Of a stretch of 10,267 bases of DNA, positions 1 through 6,043 are shown in pieces. The stretch covers positions 116,927-127,193 of the forward strand of contig CAMPET010000179.1 of assembly GCA_946803715.1 (NCBI GenBank), given 5' to 3'. The notes under the pieces were generated by a model. The model searched no databases. It was given only the letters and a program-made list of their open reading frames with translations, and was not told the origin of the DNA. The translations under genes and the position numbers were made by a program. Within the stretch, counting starts at the first letter, position 1, and each line of letters starts with the position of its first letter. The stretch comes from Beroe ovata. Taxonomy: Eukaryota > Ctenophora > Nuda > Beroida > Beroidae.

Positions 1-40
<40 letters not shown>
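1..40. repeat. Poly-A homopolymer run at window edge
   Basis: Forty consecutive A residues open the window and stop abruptly at the G of position 41. It may be a simple repeat, the poly-A end of a retroelement lying mostly outside the window, or a low-quality contig end. Nothing in the flank decides between these. Confidence 0.9.
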
Positions 41-42
<2 letters not shown>

Positions 43-264
43 AACTCGGACAACCAAAATTTCAAGTCAATCTGATAATCGGTTCTCTAGTTAACGGCCG
101 ACATAACCCCTTTTCTGCTCTTTATCGGTCAATTGGAGTGAGCATTTGAGGATAGCTTCCAAACGGATCGACCGATTAACTTGAAACTTCTATCATAGCT
201 CAAGGACCATTAGAAACTCGGACAACCGAAATTTCAAGTTAAGCTGATAATCGGTTCCCTAGTC
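41..264 (+). repeat. Two direct ~52-bp repeats with a partial inverted copy between
   Basis: The segment 41-92 starting GAAACTCGGACAACC and ending near TAATCGGTTCTCTAG recurs at 213-264 with only a few substitutions. Between them, 170-187 (GACCGATTAACTTGAAAC) is a shortened inverted version of the same core (TTTCAAGTTAA...TAATCGGT). The arrangement looks like a degenerate non-coding repeat or a remnant mini-transposon. It lies upstream of the first visible exon of gene A, presumably in an intron. I do not recognise a family. Confidence 0.7.
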
Positions 265-306
265 CCCCATTCCCCCTTCAAGTAACTCATCAGATATGTT
301 TCACAG

Positions 307-2575
307 ATGATGGAGGGACATTTGACTGCGTCGTACTTCTATTCGCACAACTCCTCCACCCCTGCATGCCCTGTCAGAATTTCAAAAGAGCTACTCGAGT
401 AAGTTGCATGTCACCATGGCGACAGTTCTGTTACCATGGGGAAATCTCATAGTTACGATGGCAAGATCTCATGCCACCAACTTATCAAGATTACCATGGA
501 TACCACAAGGGTTACCATGGCACCACTCTGACCAGGTTACAGAACGGATATCAGGGAATATTCGCATCTCCTGACTCCGTGGAAAAACTACTCCTCCTGG
601 AGTCACTAGCTATCAAGATATACGAGACAGATGTCACCAAGATACTCCGATCACTGGCTCACGGGATTGAGTCATTTGCGAGTTGTGAGGGTTAGTTAGA
701 TCAGGAACAAGGAAAACATGCCATTTCCCAAGATGGATTATCAAGAATAAATTATGTTGAACCATTCAAAATTGACTTTTTACAAAACAAATCATATAAT
801 CTCAAATTTTTACAAATCTTACAACCATTTTTTACAGAAATTCGCATTCCAGGTATTGTCGGGATGCCCGTGATATGCAAGCTAAAGGAGGAATATTACG
901 AGGGAAACACGTCGGAGTCCTGTAGACTCCAACTCGTTCTGTGTCGGTAAGTGCGGATGGGGCGACGGGAGTGATGAGTCGAGTTTGAGAGGGAGTGTGA
1001 GAGTGCAGACAAGCACGAGTGCCACTAGAATAGTGAATTCGAGCAAAGGTGTCTGGTCAGATTCAGCTATCGAGGGAAGATAGCGACTGCTGTCAGGAGA
1101 TCTGATCCAGGGTTTTACCGCTATTATAAAACTGTATCGTATGACGTTGGTTGACCGGGGTCTCTGCGAATACTGAATGTGACCCCTCTCTCGGGTCGCC
1201 ATTCCTGATACTGTCCCGGGAGGTGGCCGTTATGATATGCCGGGTTGTAGGGGGGTTGTCGCCCGCGCAGCTCCAGGGGTTGTTGTGCCATCGCTTCCAT
1301 GGGAACCGTGTCGGGTAGGGTGTCAGATGCGGGCGCAGAGAAGGCGGGATTTGGCGCACCAGGCGCTGAGGAGGAGGGTTTTGCCGGTGTACTGGTTGAC
1401 TCGGAGTGTGGGGGTTTGGAGTCGGATGAGACCGCTTTTTCAGGGTTGATTGGTACACTGTGAGTTGATTTGGTGTGAGAGCTAGACGGTTTAGACTGTG
1501 GAGGTGACTGTTTAGGGGATTGCGGTTTAGAAGATGACGGCTTGGAGTGTGAACTAGACGGTTTAGAAGATGGCGGTTTAGAGTGTGAAGTAGACGGTTT
1601 AGAATCTGTGGAATGTGAGGATCGCGGTGACTGCCCAGTATCCGCCGGTACAACATCCTCTAGAGTCACGTGTTCTGGGGGAGAGAAGACGAATGAGGGG
1701 GACAAGTTCGCGTCCTGATCCACTGACACCAGCTCTGCCGTGAGGGAGGCGGGGTTTACTCTCGCTGTTCTCCTCTTCCCCCCACTCTGGTTTCTCTTGA
1801 GTTCGTTACAGTAGGCGGTGCACCCGAAATAGCCGGAAACGAGGGCGGCGATGAGGAAAATGACAGCAACGACCACAGCTACAATAAGCTCGAGGTCCTC
1901 CATAGTCACCTGGTTTGAGATTGAGATGTGAGGGGTGAGAAAAATTAGGGGGGTTTGAGAAATGAGGTGACTGCAGTGAAGGATTTAGCTGATTAAAGTG
2001 AGAGTTTAGAGAGTCAACAATGTTAGGATGCTAAGATTGGAAGGTCCGAATCTAGGGTATATTTGCTTGAGTTGAGAGTTCAGTATCACAAAACCACGAA
2101 AAGCAAACAATGTCTAATCGAGAAATAGTTAGAGTTTTTAGTTGTGAGGTCAAACTTCTTCTCTGTTAAACAATGAGCACGTTACCTTGTGACACAAAAG
2201 TAGAAAATTTAACTTTCTTCACAACTTTTCAGATCACAGATAATATGTAGTGTGCTTATAAAGATGAGATGCGCACTGTTTTGCATTCGAAATCAAGCAT
2301 TGAATATGTACATGTCGTATGTGTATAGCATGTCGTCATACAAGACAGTGAGGTTTCCATGGAAACACTTCCCAGGTAACGCGCTATCCCCAGTAACGCG
2401 TTATCTCAGGTTAGCACGTGCATTAACAAAACACGGGGATACGATACCCTCACTCCACTCTGCCATGACGTACTTGGGTAGAGAGGTGGGCGATCTCCCG
2501 ACCCCATTCAGACCTCTGGTCAACGAGGTTCCCCTTCTCAGGGATTTGGCAGAGCTAAATGTGGACAAGTGGTGA
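307..2575 (+). CDS. Unrecognised protein, 3' part of a four-exon-visible gene (gene A)
   Basis: Proposed exons are 307-398, 543-690, 838-946 and 2410-2575; the stop TGA is at 2573-2575. All three junctions keep frame: 0/0 (CGA|gtaagt to gttacag|AAC), 1/1 (GAGG|gttagt to tttacag|AA) and 2/2 (TGTCG|gtaagt to atctcag|G). The gene continues upstream of the window because the first exon enters in phase 1; an acceptor at 293 is an alternative to 306. Visible product is about 170 aa. It is soluble-looking and probably helical, with stretches such as FDCVVLLFAQLLHPCMPCQN, SPDSVEKLLLLESLAIKIYE and RPLVNEVPLLRDLAELNVDK; the last residue is W. There is no signal peptide or membrane segment in this part. 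I do not recognise the family and assign no function. The first intron is full of CCATGG palindromes. The last intron (947-2409, 1463 bp) hosts gene B on the opposite strand. An alternative donor at 682 in the second exon would also keep phase. Confidence 0.6.
410..524. promoter_or_regulatory. Cluster of X-box-like CCATGG palindromes in intron of gene A
   Basis: Within one 144-bp intron there are five related units: GTCACCATGGCGAC (410-423), GTTACCATGG (430-439), GTTACGATGGCAA (452-464), ATTACCATGGATACC (490-504) and GTTACCATGGCACC (511-524). They resemble the RFX X-box consensus (GTNRCC-N0-3-RGYAAC), but most have only one good half-site. They could be binding sites or a short intronic repeat family; sequence alone cannot tell. 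Confidence 0.45.
1124..1903 (-). CDS. Single-pass membrane protein with Ser/Pro/Lys-rich tail (gene B)
   Basis: The 259-aa open frame reads on the minus strand from ATG at 1903-1901 (context GACTATGG, A at -3 and G at +4, a strong Kozak) to TAA at 1126-1124. Residues about 7-30 form one hydrophobic helix (IVAVVVAVIFLIAALVSGYF) followed by Cys residues and a basic stop-transfer stretch (KRN, GGKRR), so the C-terminus should be cytoplasmic. Residues about 90-180 are a low-complexity Ser/Lys/Pro region with repeated SKPSSSHS units. The end carries NPAF (185-188), NPAY (220-223), TSYDTV (253-258, ITSM-like) and a C-terminal T-V-L that fits a class I PDZ ligand. A pyrimidine-rich tract ending CAG lies just upstream of the ATG (CAAACCAG|GTGACTATGG), so this may be the last coding exon of a longer receptor or follow a 5' UTR intron. 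No upstream minus-strand coding exon could be identified. The gene lies wholly inside the last intron of gene A. Family unknown. Confidence 0.62.
   Translation of the reverse strand: MEDLELIVAVVVAVIFLIAALVSGYFGCTAYCNELKRNQSGGKRRTARVNPASLTAELVSVDQDANLSPSFVFSPPEHVTLEDVVPADTGQSPRSSHSTDSKPSTSHSKPPSSKPSSSHSKPSSSKPQSPKQSPPQSKPSSSHTKSTHSVPINPEKAVSSDSKPPHSESTSTPAKPSSSAPGAPNPAFSAPASDTLPDTVPMEAMAQQPLELRGRQPPYNPAYHNGHLPGQYQEWRPERGVTFSIRRDPGQPTSYDTVL
2353..2366. promoter_or_regulatory. Palindrome GTTTCCATGGAAAC (X-box-like)
   Basis: A perfect 14-bp palindrome lies in the last intron of gene A, 43 bp before the proposed acceptor. It shares the CCATGG core with the other intronic palindromes in this window. 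A pair of GTAACGCG words (2377-2384 and 2393-2400) follows it. Confidence 0.4.
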
Positions 2576-2775
2576 ATCGGTTTTTGTTAAGTGATTGAGG
2601 CATTATATGGAAATAAGAGGTTGGGTACACTCAAGCTTTTACTTTTTAAGTTTTGTTTGTTTAACAGTTTTTGTAGCTGTAAGTTTTAGAAATGAATCTA
2701 CTTTCATTTAAGAGATTATACCTGCAAATCATAACAAGAGTCCACTTGATATTGAGCGTGCTGTTTCCCTCTTAC

Positions 2776-2812
2776 TAATTAATCGGATTGTCTCTATTAA
2801 TTAATCGGATTG
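2776..2812 (+). promoter_or_regulatory. Tandem 15-bp AT-rich motif upstream of PINX1
   Basis: TAATTAATCGGATTG occurs at 2776-2790 and again at 2798-2812, spaced 22 bp start to start (about two helical turns), 33 bp before the PINX1 start codon. The motif contains TAAT/ATTA homeodomain-type cores. A promoter role is inferred only from position and repetition. The gap between the stop of gene A and PINX1 (2576-2844) shows no other clear signal. Confidence 0.35.
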
Positions 2813-2844
2813 ACATTTACCATATCTCATGTTTATAGCTCAGT

Positions 2845-4522
2845 ATGGTGAAGGAGCTCTGGAGTACTGACCCTAACGGAGAGGCATGGGCCAGAGGTAA
2901 GTTGGGGTCCGGGGTTGAGGGTTGAGTTTGACCAAGTCGGGATTGCGGGCTGGGGCGTCACGTTCATTAGTTGCCACACGTGTTTTGATTACAGATTTCA
3001 AATGTTTTGATACACGTTGTACTCAAACTTTTGAGTCACGATGATTGTCACAGGTGAAAACAATGGAAATGTGACATTCACAATGTGACTGCATATCTTC
3101 ATGTTAGGACACATGGTTCCATCCCCAGATAACACAAAGTTCGGACAGCGAATGTTGGAGAAAATGGGCTGGACCGAGGGCAAGGGCCTGGGATTGGACG
3201 AATCAGGCGAAACATCTCACATCAAAACGAAGAAGAGGGCTACGAACCTCGGTAAGATTGTAAACTAGGCACCCCTAGCAGGGGTCCCCTACCTGCGAGG
3301 GAAGGGATTGCGCTTCTCTATTCTGATATTCTGTGGTATGGCTGTTTTGAGAGGGGCAGGTGGCAACGTGTGCTCAATATGCAGTATTAATGTCACGTCT
3401 CTCGATTTATATGCGGCTTTGTGCCAAGCTCATGATTCAATACCATCTCCGGGCCTTATTTCGAAATCGGTAGGTCCTGAGAGAAAAATCTTCACCAATC
3501 AAGGTAGAGGTGTGAACTGTGAATTTGCGTTCTCACAGTTTGCCATAAACTGTACCGTGCCCGAGTTGTTCTCATGGCATAGAATCATCCATTTCGTCAC
3601 TCCAACATATTACGTGACCAATGGGTGCTGCTACCATGTTACCACCACCCATCACATTACCATGGTAACCACTACCAGGTTACCACCACATCATCACATC
3701 ACCATGGATACACTGGTTACCATTCCTGTCTCAGGATTAGGAGCTGACTCCTCCACTCCTGACCGATGGACAGAGCACATCTCGGATTTTGATGACATTC
3801 TCTCCAAACTGAACGGTAATTTATCATGCTCACAGTTACCAGATCTAGGCCAGTGCCGTAACCATGGTAACCACAGTGAGTAACCATGGTAACGTTGATA
3901 ATCATGAAACCACCCTCCCCAGCGGCCCCAGTTGCTTACAGCGCTCCAGCCAGCCCGCTGAAGAGTGGAAAGTCTTCACCATCTCGTGAGTCACGTGATA
4001 ACAACTCCGATGGGGAAGTCATGAAACCGACTCGAAAACGGAGGAAGAAAGCGAAGGATTTGTGAGTCCCGATCATTTCTCTTATGTTGTGCTCATCATT
4101 CTAATGCCACAGCAAAGTTAAAATGTCACGTTCAGCTTTGTCAATTGTAGACTGGTTTAGGTACACGAAATTCAAGAAGCACAAGAACCTGAGCAGTCTG
4201 TCAAGCCAGGATCTGCTCCATATATTCGGAGAATCGAAACAGGTTTGTTCAAAAGGTCCTGACGCAATCGATTCCAAGTAAACCGGTTGTTATCTTACTA
4301 ATATCAGTTCCATCTCTGCTCACAATGATAGTTTATTTACTGGACACCGGTTATAGCACATTGCTCATCTTGTTGCTCATCTTGTTGCCACAGGAAACGG
4401 ACTGTCCAACGACCGTTCAGAAAGAGGAGTCACGTGGCACACCAGATAGTTTATCTGGTGTACAGACTATTAACTCTACCATGAGCATGGCAGATTATTT
4501 TAAAAGCAAACAAAAGTCTTGA
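2845..4522 (+). CDS. PINX1: PIN2/TERF1-interacting telomerase inhibitor 1 (PINX1) orthologue
   Basis: Six exons: 2845-2896, 3129-3251, 3735-3815, 3923-4061, 4161-4242, 4394-4522. They total 606 nt (201 aa plus stop) and all phases agree (1,1,1,2,0). PINX1 is a nucleolar G-patch protein; the family acts in rRNA processing with the DEAH helicase Dhx15/Prp43 and, in vertebrates, binds TRF1 and inhibits telomerase. Visible signatures: N-terminal KELWSTDPNGEAW, matching the KQKWAVDP..AW segment of the human protein; G-patch at about residues 18-64 with FGQRMLEKMGW, then EGKGLG, then LGAD; DFDDILSKLN, matching DFNQLLAELN; a basic nuclear-localisation cluster KPTRKRRKKAKD (120-131); YTKFKKHKNLSSLSSQDLL..IFG (133-155); and MADYFKSK near the end. 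ATG 2845 has a strong context (AGTATGG), though a preceding gctcag could be an acceptor and add the few N-terminal residues vertebrates have. The protein ends soon after the ADYF motif, whereas human PINX1 (328 aa) continues with a Lys-rich telomerase-inhibitory region. The last 28 bases of the CDS are repeated at 4824. Confidence 0.93.
3656..3669. promoter_or_regulatory. Palindromic ATTACCATGGTAAC in PINX1 intron 2
   Basis: The 12-bp core TTACCATGGTAA (3657-3668) is a perfect palindrome. It is surrounded by degenerate relatives (GTTACCACC, CACCATGGATAC, GGTTACC) from about 3631 to 3721, just before the exon 3 acceptor. The rest of this 483-bp intron has no recognisable element. Confidence 0.4.
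3858..3893. promoter_or_regulatory. Two identical GTAACCATGGTAAC sites, PINX1 intron 3
   Basis: GTAACCATGGTAAC occurs twice, at 3858-3871 and 3880-3893, spaced 22 bp start to start, in a 107-bp intron. The inner 12-mer TAACCATGGTTA is not fully symmetric, but the CCATGG centre and GTAAC ends match the X-box-like family found in other introns here. Confidence 0.45.
4439..4461. other. Perfect 10-bp hairpin inside PINX1 last exon
   Basis: ACACCAGATA and TATCTGGTGT flank a GTT loop. The stem is perfect and lies in coding sequence (…GTPDSLSGVQ…), in a stretch not conserved with vertebrate PINX1. It could be a small fossil palindromic insertion or an RNA structure. Confidence 0.6.
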
Positions 4523-4822
4523 TTTGCTATTTCACATTCAGGCATTCGGTCTGTGACTGTAAGAGCAGGGCACAGCGAATTCTTTATAACACCAGCGCTC
4601 GATTCTTATGCCACGTTGTTGGATTTTGAGAGCACATCTGTCCCACTCCACCTTCCTCGCACGCGCGCGCGTAGACCGTTTAGTCAAAATTCGACTGGGT
4701 GCAGTTGTGCCTCCTTCTTTTGGTCTGTTGAGTTTTATGAGATGTATCTGTTCTTCAACCTTCATTCATATTTTAAATCTAAGAAACCCGTGTTCAGTAC
4801 TCTTGCCGGATGTTATCTGTCC
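4495..4822 (+). repeat. Copy A of a ~330-bp duplication including the PINX1 3' end
   Basis: 4495-4822 is repeated at 4824-5251 (offset 329 in the first part) with scattered substitutions (e.g. GCTATTTC/GCCATTTC, GACTGTAAG/GACCGTAAG) and some indels. Copy A starts within the last PINX1 codons (TTATTTTAAAAGC) and stops at the single N (4823), 20 bp into a transposon terminus (TTGCCGGATGTTATCTGTCC, 4803-4822). It also carries a CpG-rich spot GCACGCGCGCGCG. Confidence 0.88.
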
Positions 4823-4823
4823 N

Positions 4824-5251
4824 TTATTTTAAAAGCAAACAAAAGTCTTGATTTGCCATTTCACATTCAGGCATTCGGTCTGTGACCGTAAGAGCAGGGC
4901 ACAGCGAATTCTTTATAACACCAGCGCTCGATTCTTATGCAACGTTGTTGGATTTTGAGAGCACATCTGTCCTTGTCAGATGTTACCTGACCTGTTTCTC
5001 GCGCACGCGCGCCTTCATCGCGCGCGAGAAACTGAGGTCAGATAAAATCTGACAACATCTGTCCCACTCCACCTTCCTCGCGCGCGCACGTAGACCGACT
5101 GGGTGCAGTTGTGCCTCAACTGAGTTGTGCCTCCTTCTTTTGGTCTGTTGAGTTTTATGAGATGTATCTGTTCTTCAAACTTCATTCATATTTTGAATCT
5201 AAGAAACCCGTGTTCAGTACTCACTCTAGGCTTGCCGGATGTTATCTGTCC
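4824..5251 (+). repeat. Copy B of the duplication, carrying an 83-bp insertion
   Basis: This copy begins immediately after the N with the same TTATTTTAAAAGC as the PINX1 last exon. It is colinear with copy A except for a mini-transposon at 4973-5055, a short tandem GAGTTGTGCCTC duplication, loss of GTTTAGTCAAAATTC, and an extra ACTCTAGGC before the second transposon terminus. The join at an N makes allelic haplotypes placed in tandem by assembly at least as likely as a real duplication. Confidence 0.88.
4973..5055. mobile_element. 83-bp MITE with 9-bp target-site duplication
   Basis: The element begins TTGTCAGATGTTACCTGACC and ends with the near-perfect complement (…AGGTCAGATAAAATCTGACAA), giving ~35-bp inverted arms with a CpG-rich centre (CGCGCGCCTTCATCGCGCGC). 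CATCTGTCC directly flanks both sides (4964-4972 and 5056-5064). In copy A the same site reads CATCTGTCC once, uninterrupted (about 4635-4643), which is the empty site. A 9-bp duplication with long TIRs suggests a Mutator-like (MULE-derived) non-autonomous element; the superfamily is inferred. It codes for nothing. Confidence 0.85.
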
Positions 5252-5458
5252 GCTGTTTTGCGAGCGGCGCGCCTTCATCGAAGACCGATGAAAGCGCCGC
5301 GCTGTGCTGATGCACACGTTGCGCGCCCCTATTCTACTCAGTGAACTGAAAAGTCGTAGAAAGGACGCGCAGCGCGCGCGGAGTCAGGAGTATTTGGGTC
5401 ACGCAGCGCGGGAAAACGCCGCGCGCGAGAAACAGCTTGGACAAATAACATCCAGCAA
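5232..5458. mobile_element. 227-bp relative of the same MITE family
   Basis: The left end TTGCCGGATGTTATCTGTCC and the right end (…GGACAAATAACATCCAGCAA) are inverted repeats, followed inward by CTGTTTTGCGAGCGGCGCGCC and, at the other side, GCGCGCGAGAAACAG. The left half is alignable to the 83-bp element through GCGCGCCTTCATCG, so the short one looks like an internally deleted derivative. Flanks CTCTAGGC (5224-5231) and CTCCAGGC (5459-5466) form an imperfect 8-bp duplication. The interior contains a small hairpin (TTCATCG..CGATGAA) and many CGCG words but no open frame of interest. Confidence 0.75.
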
Positions 5459-5474
5459 CTCCAGGCAGTGTGCA

Positions 5475-5516
5475 GTGCCTAGTAGGCACGCACGATAGCT
5501 AAATTTAGCTATCGTG
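5475..5516. repeat. Two adjacent palindromes, one a perfect 26-mer
   Basis: GTGCCTA-G-TAGGCAC (5475-5489) is followed one base later by a perfect 26-bp palindrome at 5491-5516 whose half is CACGATAGCTAAA. Together they could extrude as a double hairpin. They lie 17 bp after the 227-bp MITE and may belong to another short inverted-repeat element. Confidence 0.85.
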
Positions 5517-5572
5517 AATATTCGCGAGAATCTCTTAATACTCATATTGAATTACTGTACACGCGCGTTATC

Positions 5573-5608
5573 GCGCGCGAGAAACAGAGGTCAGATGGAA
5601 TCTGACAA
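5573..5608. mobile_element. Right-end fragment of the TTGTCAGAT MITE family
   Basis: GCGCGCGAGAAACAGAGGTCAGATGGAATCTGACAA-like sequence matches the right terminus of the 83-bp element with few differences and ends at the same ATCTGACAA. No matching left terminus was found upstream (5517-5572), so this is a truncated or rearranged copy. Confidence 0.7.
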
Positions 5609-6043
5609 AGCAATGTTTGGCCCATAACCTAGCTGGTGCCGCAAATCGGCGAGCGAGCGCGGCGCAAGAACCAGGGTCTGCCGCAGACACTGTCTGACAG
5701 GTAATGTGGGTGCTCATCATGCTGTGCGCGGCGTCATAAAATTAAATGGACCCTCACTTAGATTTTTGAGTTACAACTGGAGCATTTACAATTCGAGCAC
5801 TTAAATTTTTTGCTTCTTATTTGTATCCATGAATGAATAAAAATTTTATACCTCTATCCACCATCTATTTTTATAATTATAATGCATAGCTTGTAGGGTT
5901 TTTCCTACTGTCGGCTGTCTTGGATGGACTGCATTTATAGTCTTCTCGATTGCTGATTTTGAGTTGTTGGTTCATGGTTACTCCATTATTCATACGAGAT
6001 ATTCTTGTTATAAATCACCAGAAATCACAAAGCAGTGAAAAGG
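5609..6043. other. Intergenic stretch upstream of the SEH1-like gene
   Basis: No gene is visible. Base composition shifts from CpG-rich (GCGAGCGAGCGCGGCGC near 5650) to AT-rich after about 5740. An AATAAA at 5836-5841 is present but is 1.3 kb beyond the PINX1 stop, so assigning it as the PINX1 polyadenylation signal would be a guess. The promoter of the downstream gene should lie here; no TATA box or other element stands out convincingly. Confidence 0.5.

Noticed and set aside
471-542. N-terminal extension of the gene A second exon to an upstream start
   Set aside because: The text is made of CCATGG intronic repeats (YHGYHKGYHG), and an acceptor gttacag at 542 gives a phase-0 join to the previous exon.
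882-1202. 106-codon minus-strand frame
   Set aside because: It runs antisense to gene A exon 838-946 and past the end of gene B with no supporting motif or splice logic.
1093-1656. 187-codon minus-strand frame overlapping gene B
   Set aside because: It is the frame-shifted shadow of the Ser/Pro-rich repeat region; it lacks a TM segment and has a Leu/Asn/Arg-rich text typical of a shifted low-complexity frame.
1904-1909. GTG start two codons before the ATG of gene B
   Set aside because: Nuclear animal genes rarely start with GTG; ATG 1903 has a strong Kozak. The GTG lies just after a possible splice acceptor instead.
3308-3883. 191-codon open frame across PINX1 intron 2, exon 3 and intron 3
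   Set aside because: Only the part at 3735-3815 matches PINX1; the rest has no family resemblance, starts without a canonical ATG and is inflated by TTACCA repeats giving His/Thr-rich text. Splice phases across it are fully consistent with intron removal.
4538-5498. Several open frames on both strands in the duplicated CpG-rich region
   Set aside because: They run through the N, the duplication and transposon arms; they are repeats of each other and resemble no protein.
6035-6043. GTG start for the SEH1-like gene
   Set aside because: ATG 6044 matches the human N-terminus length almost exactly.
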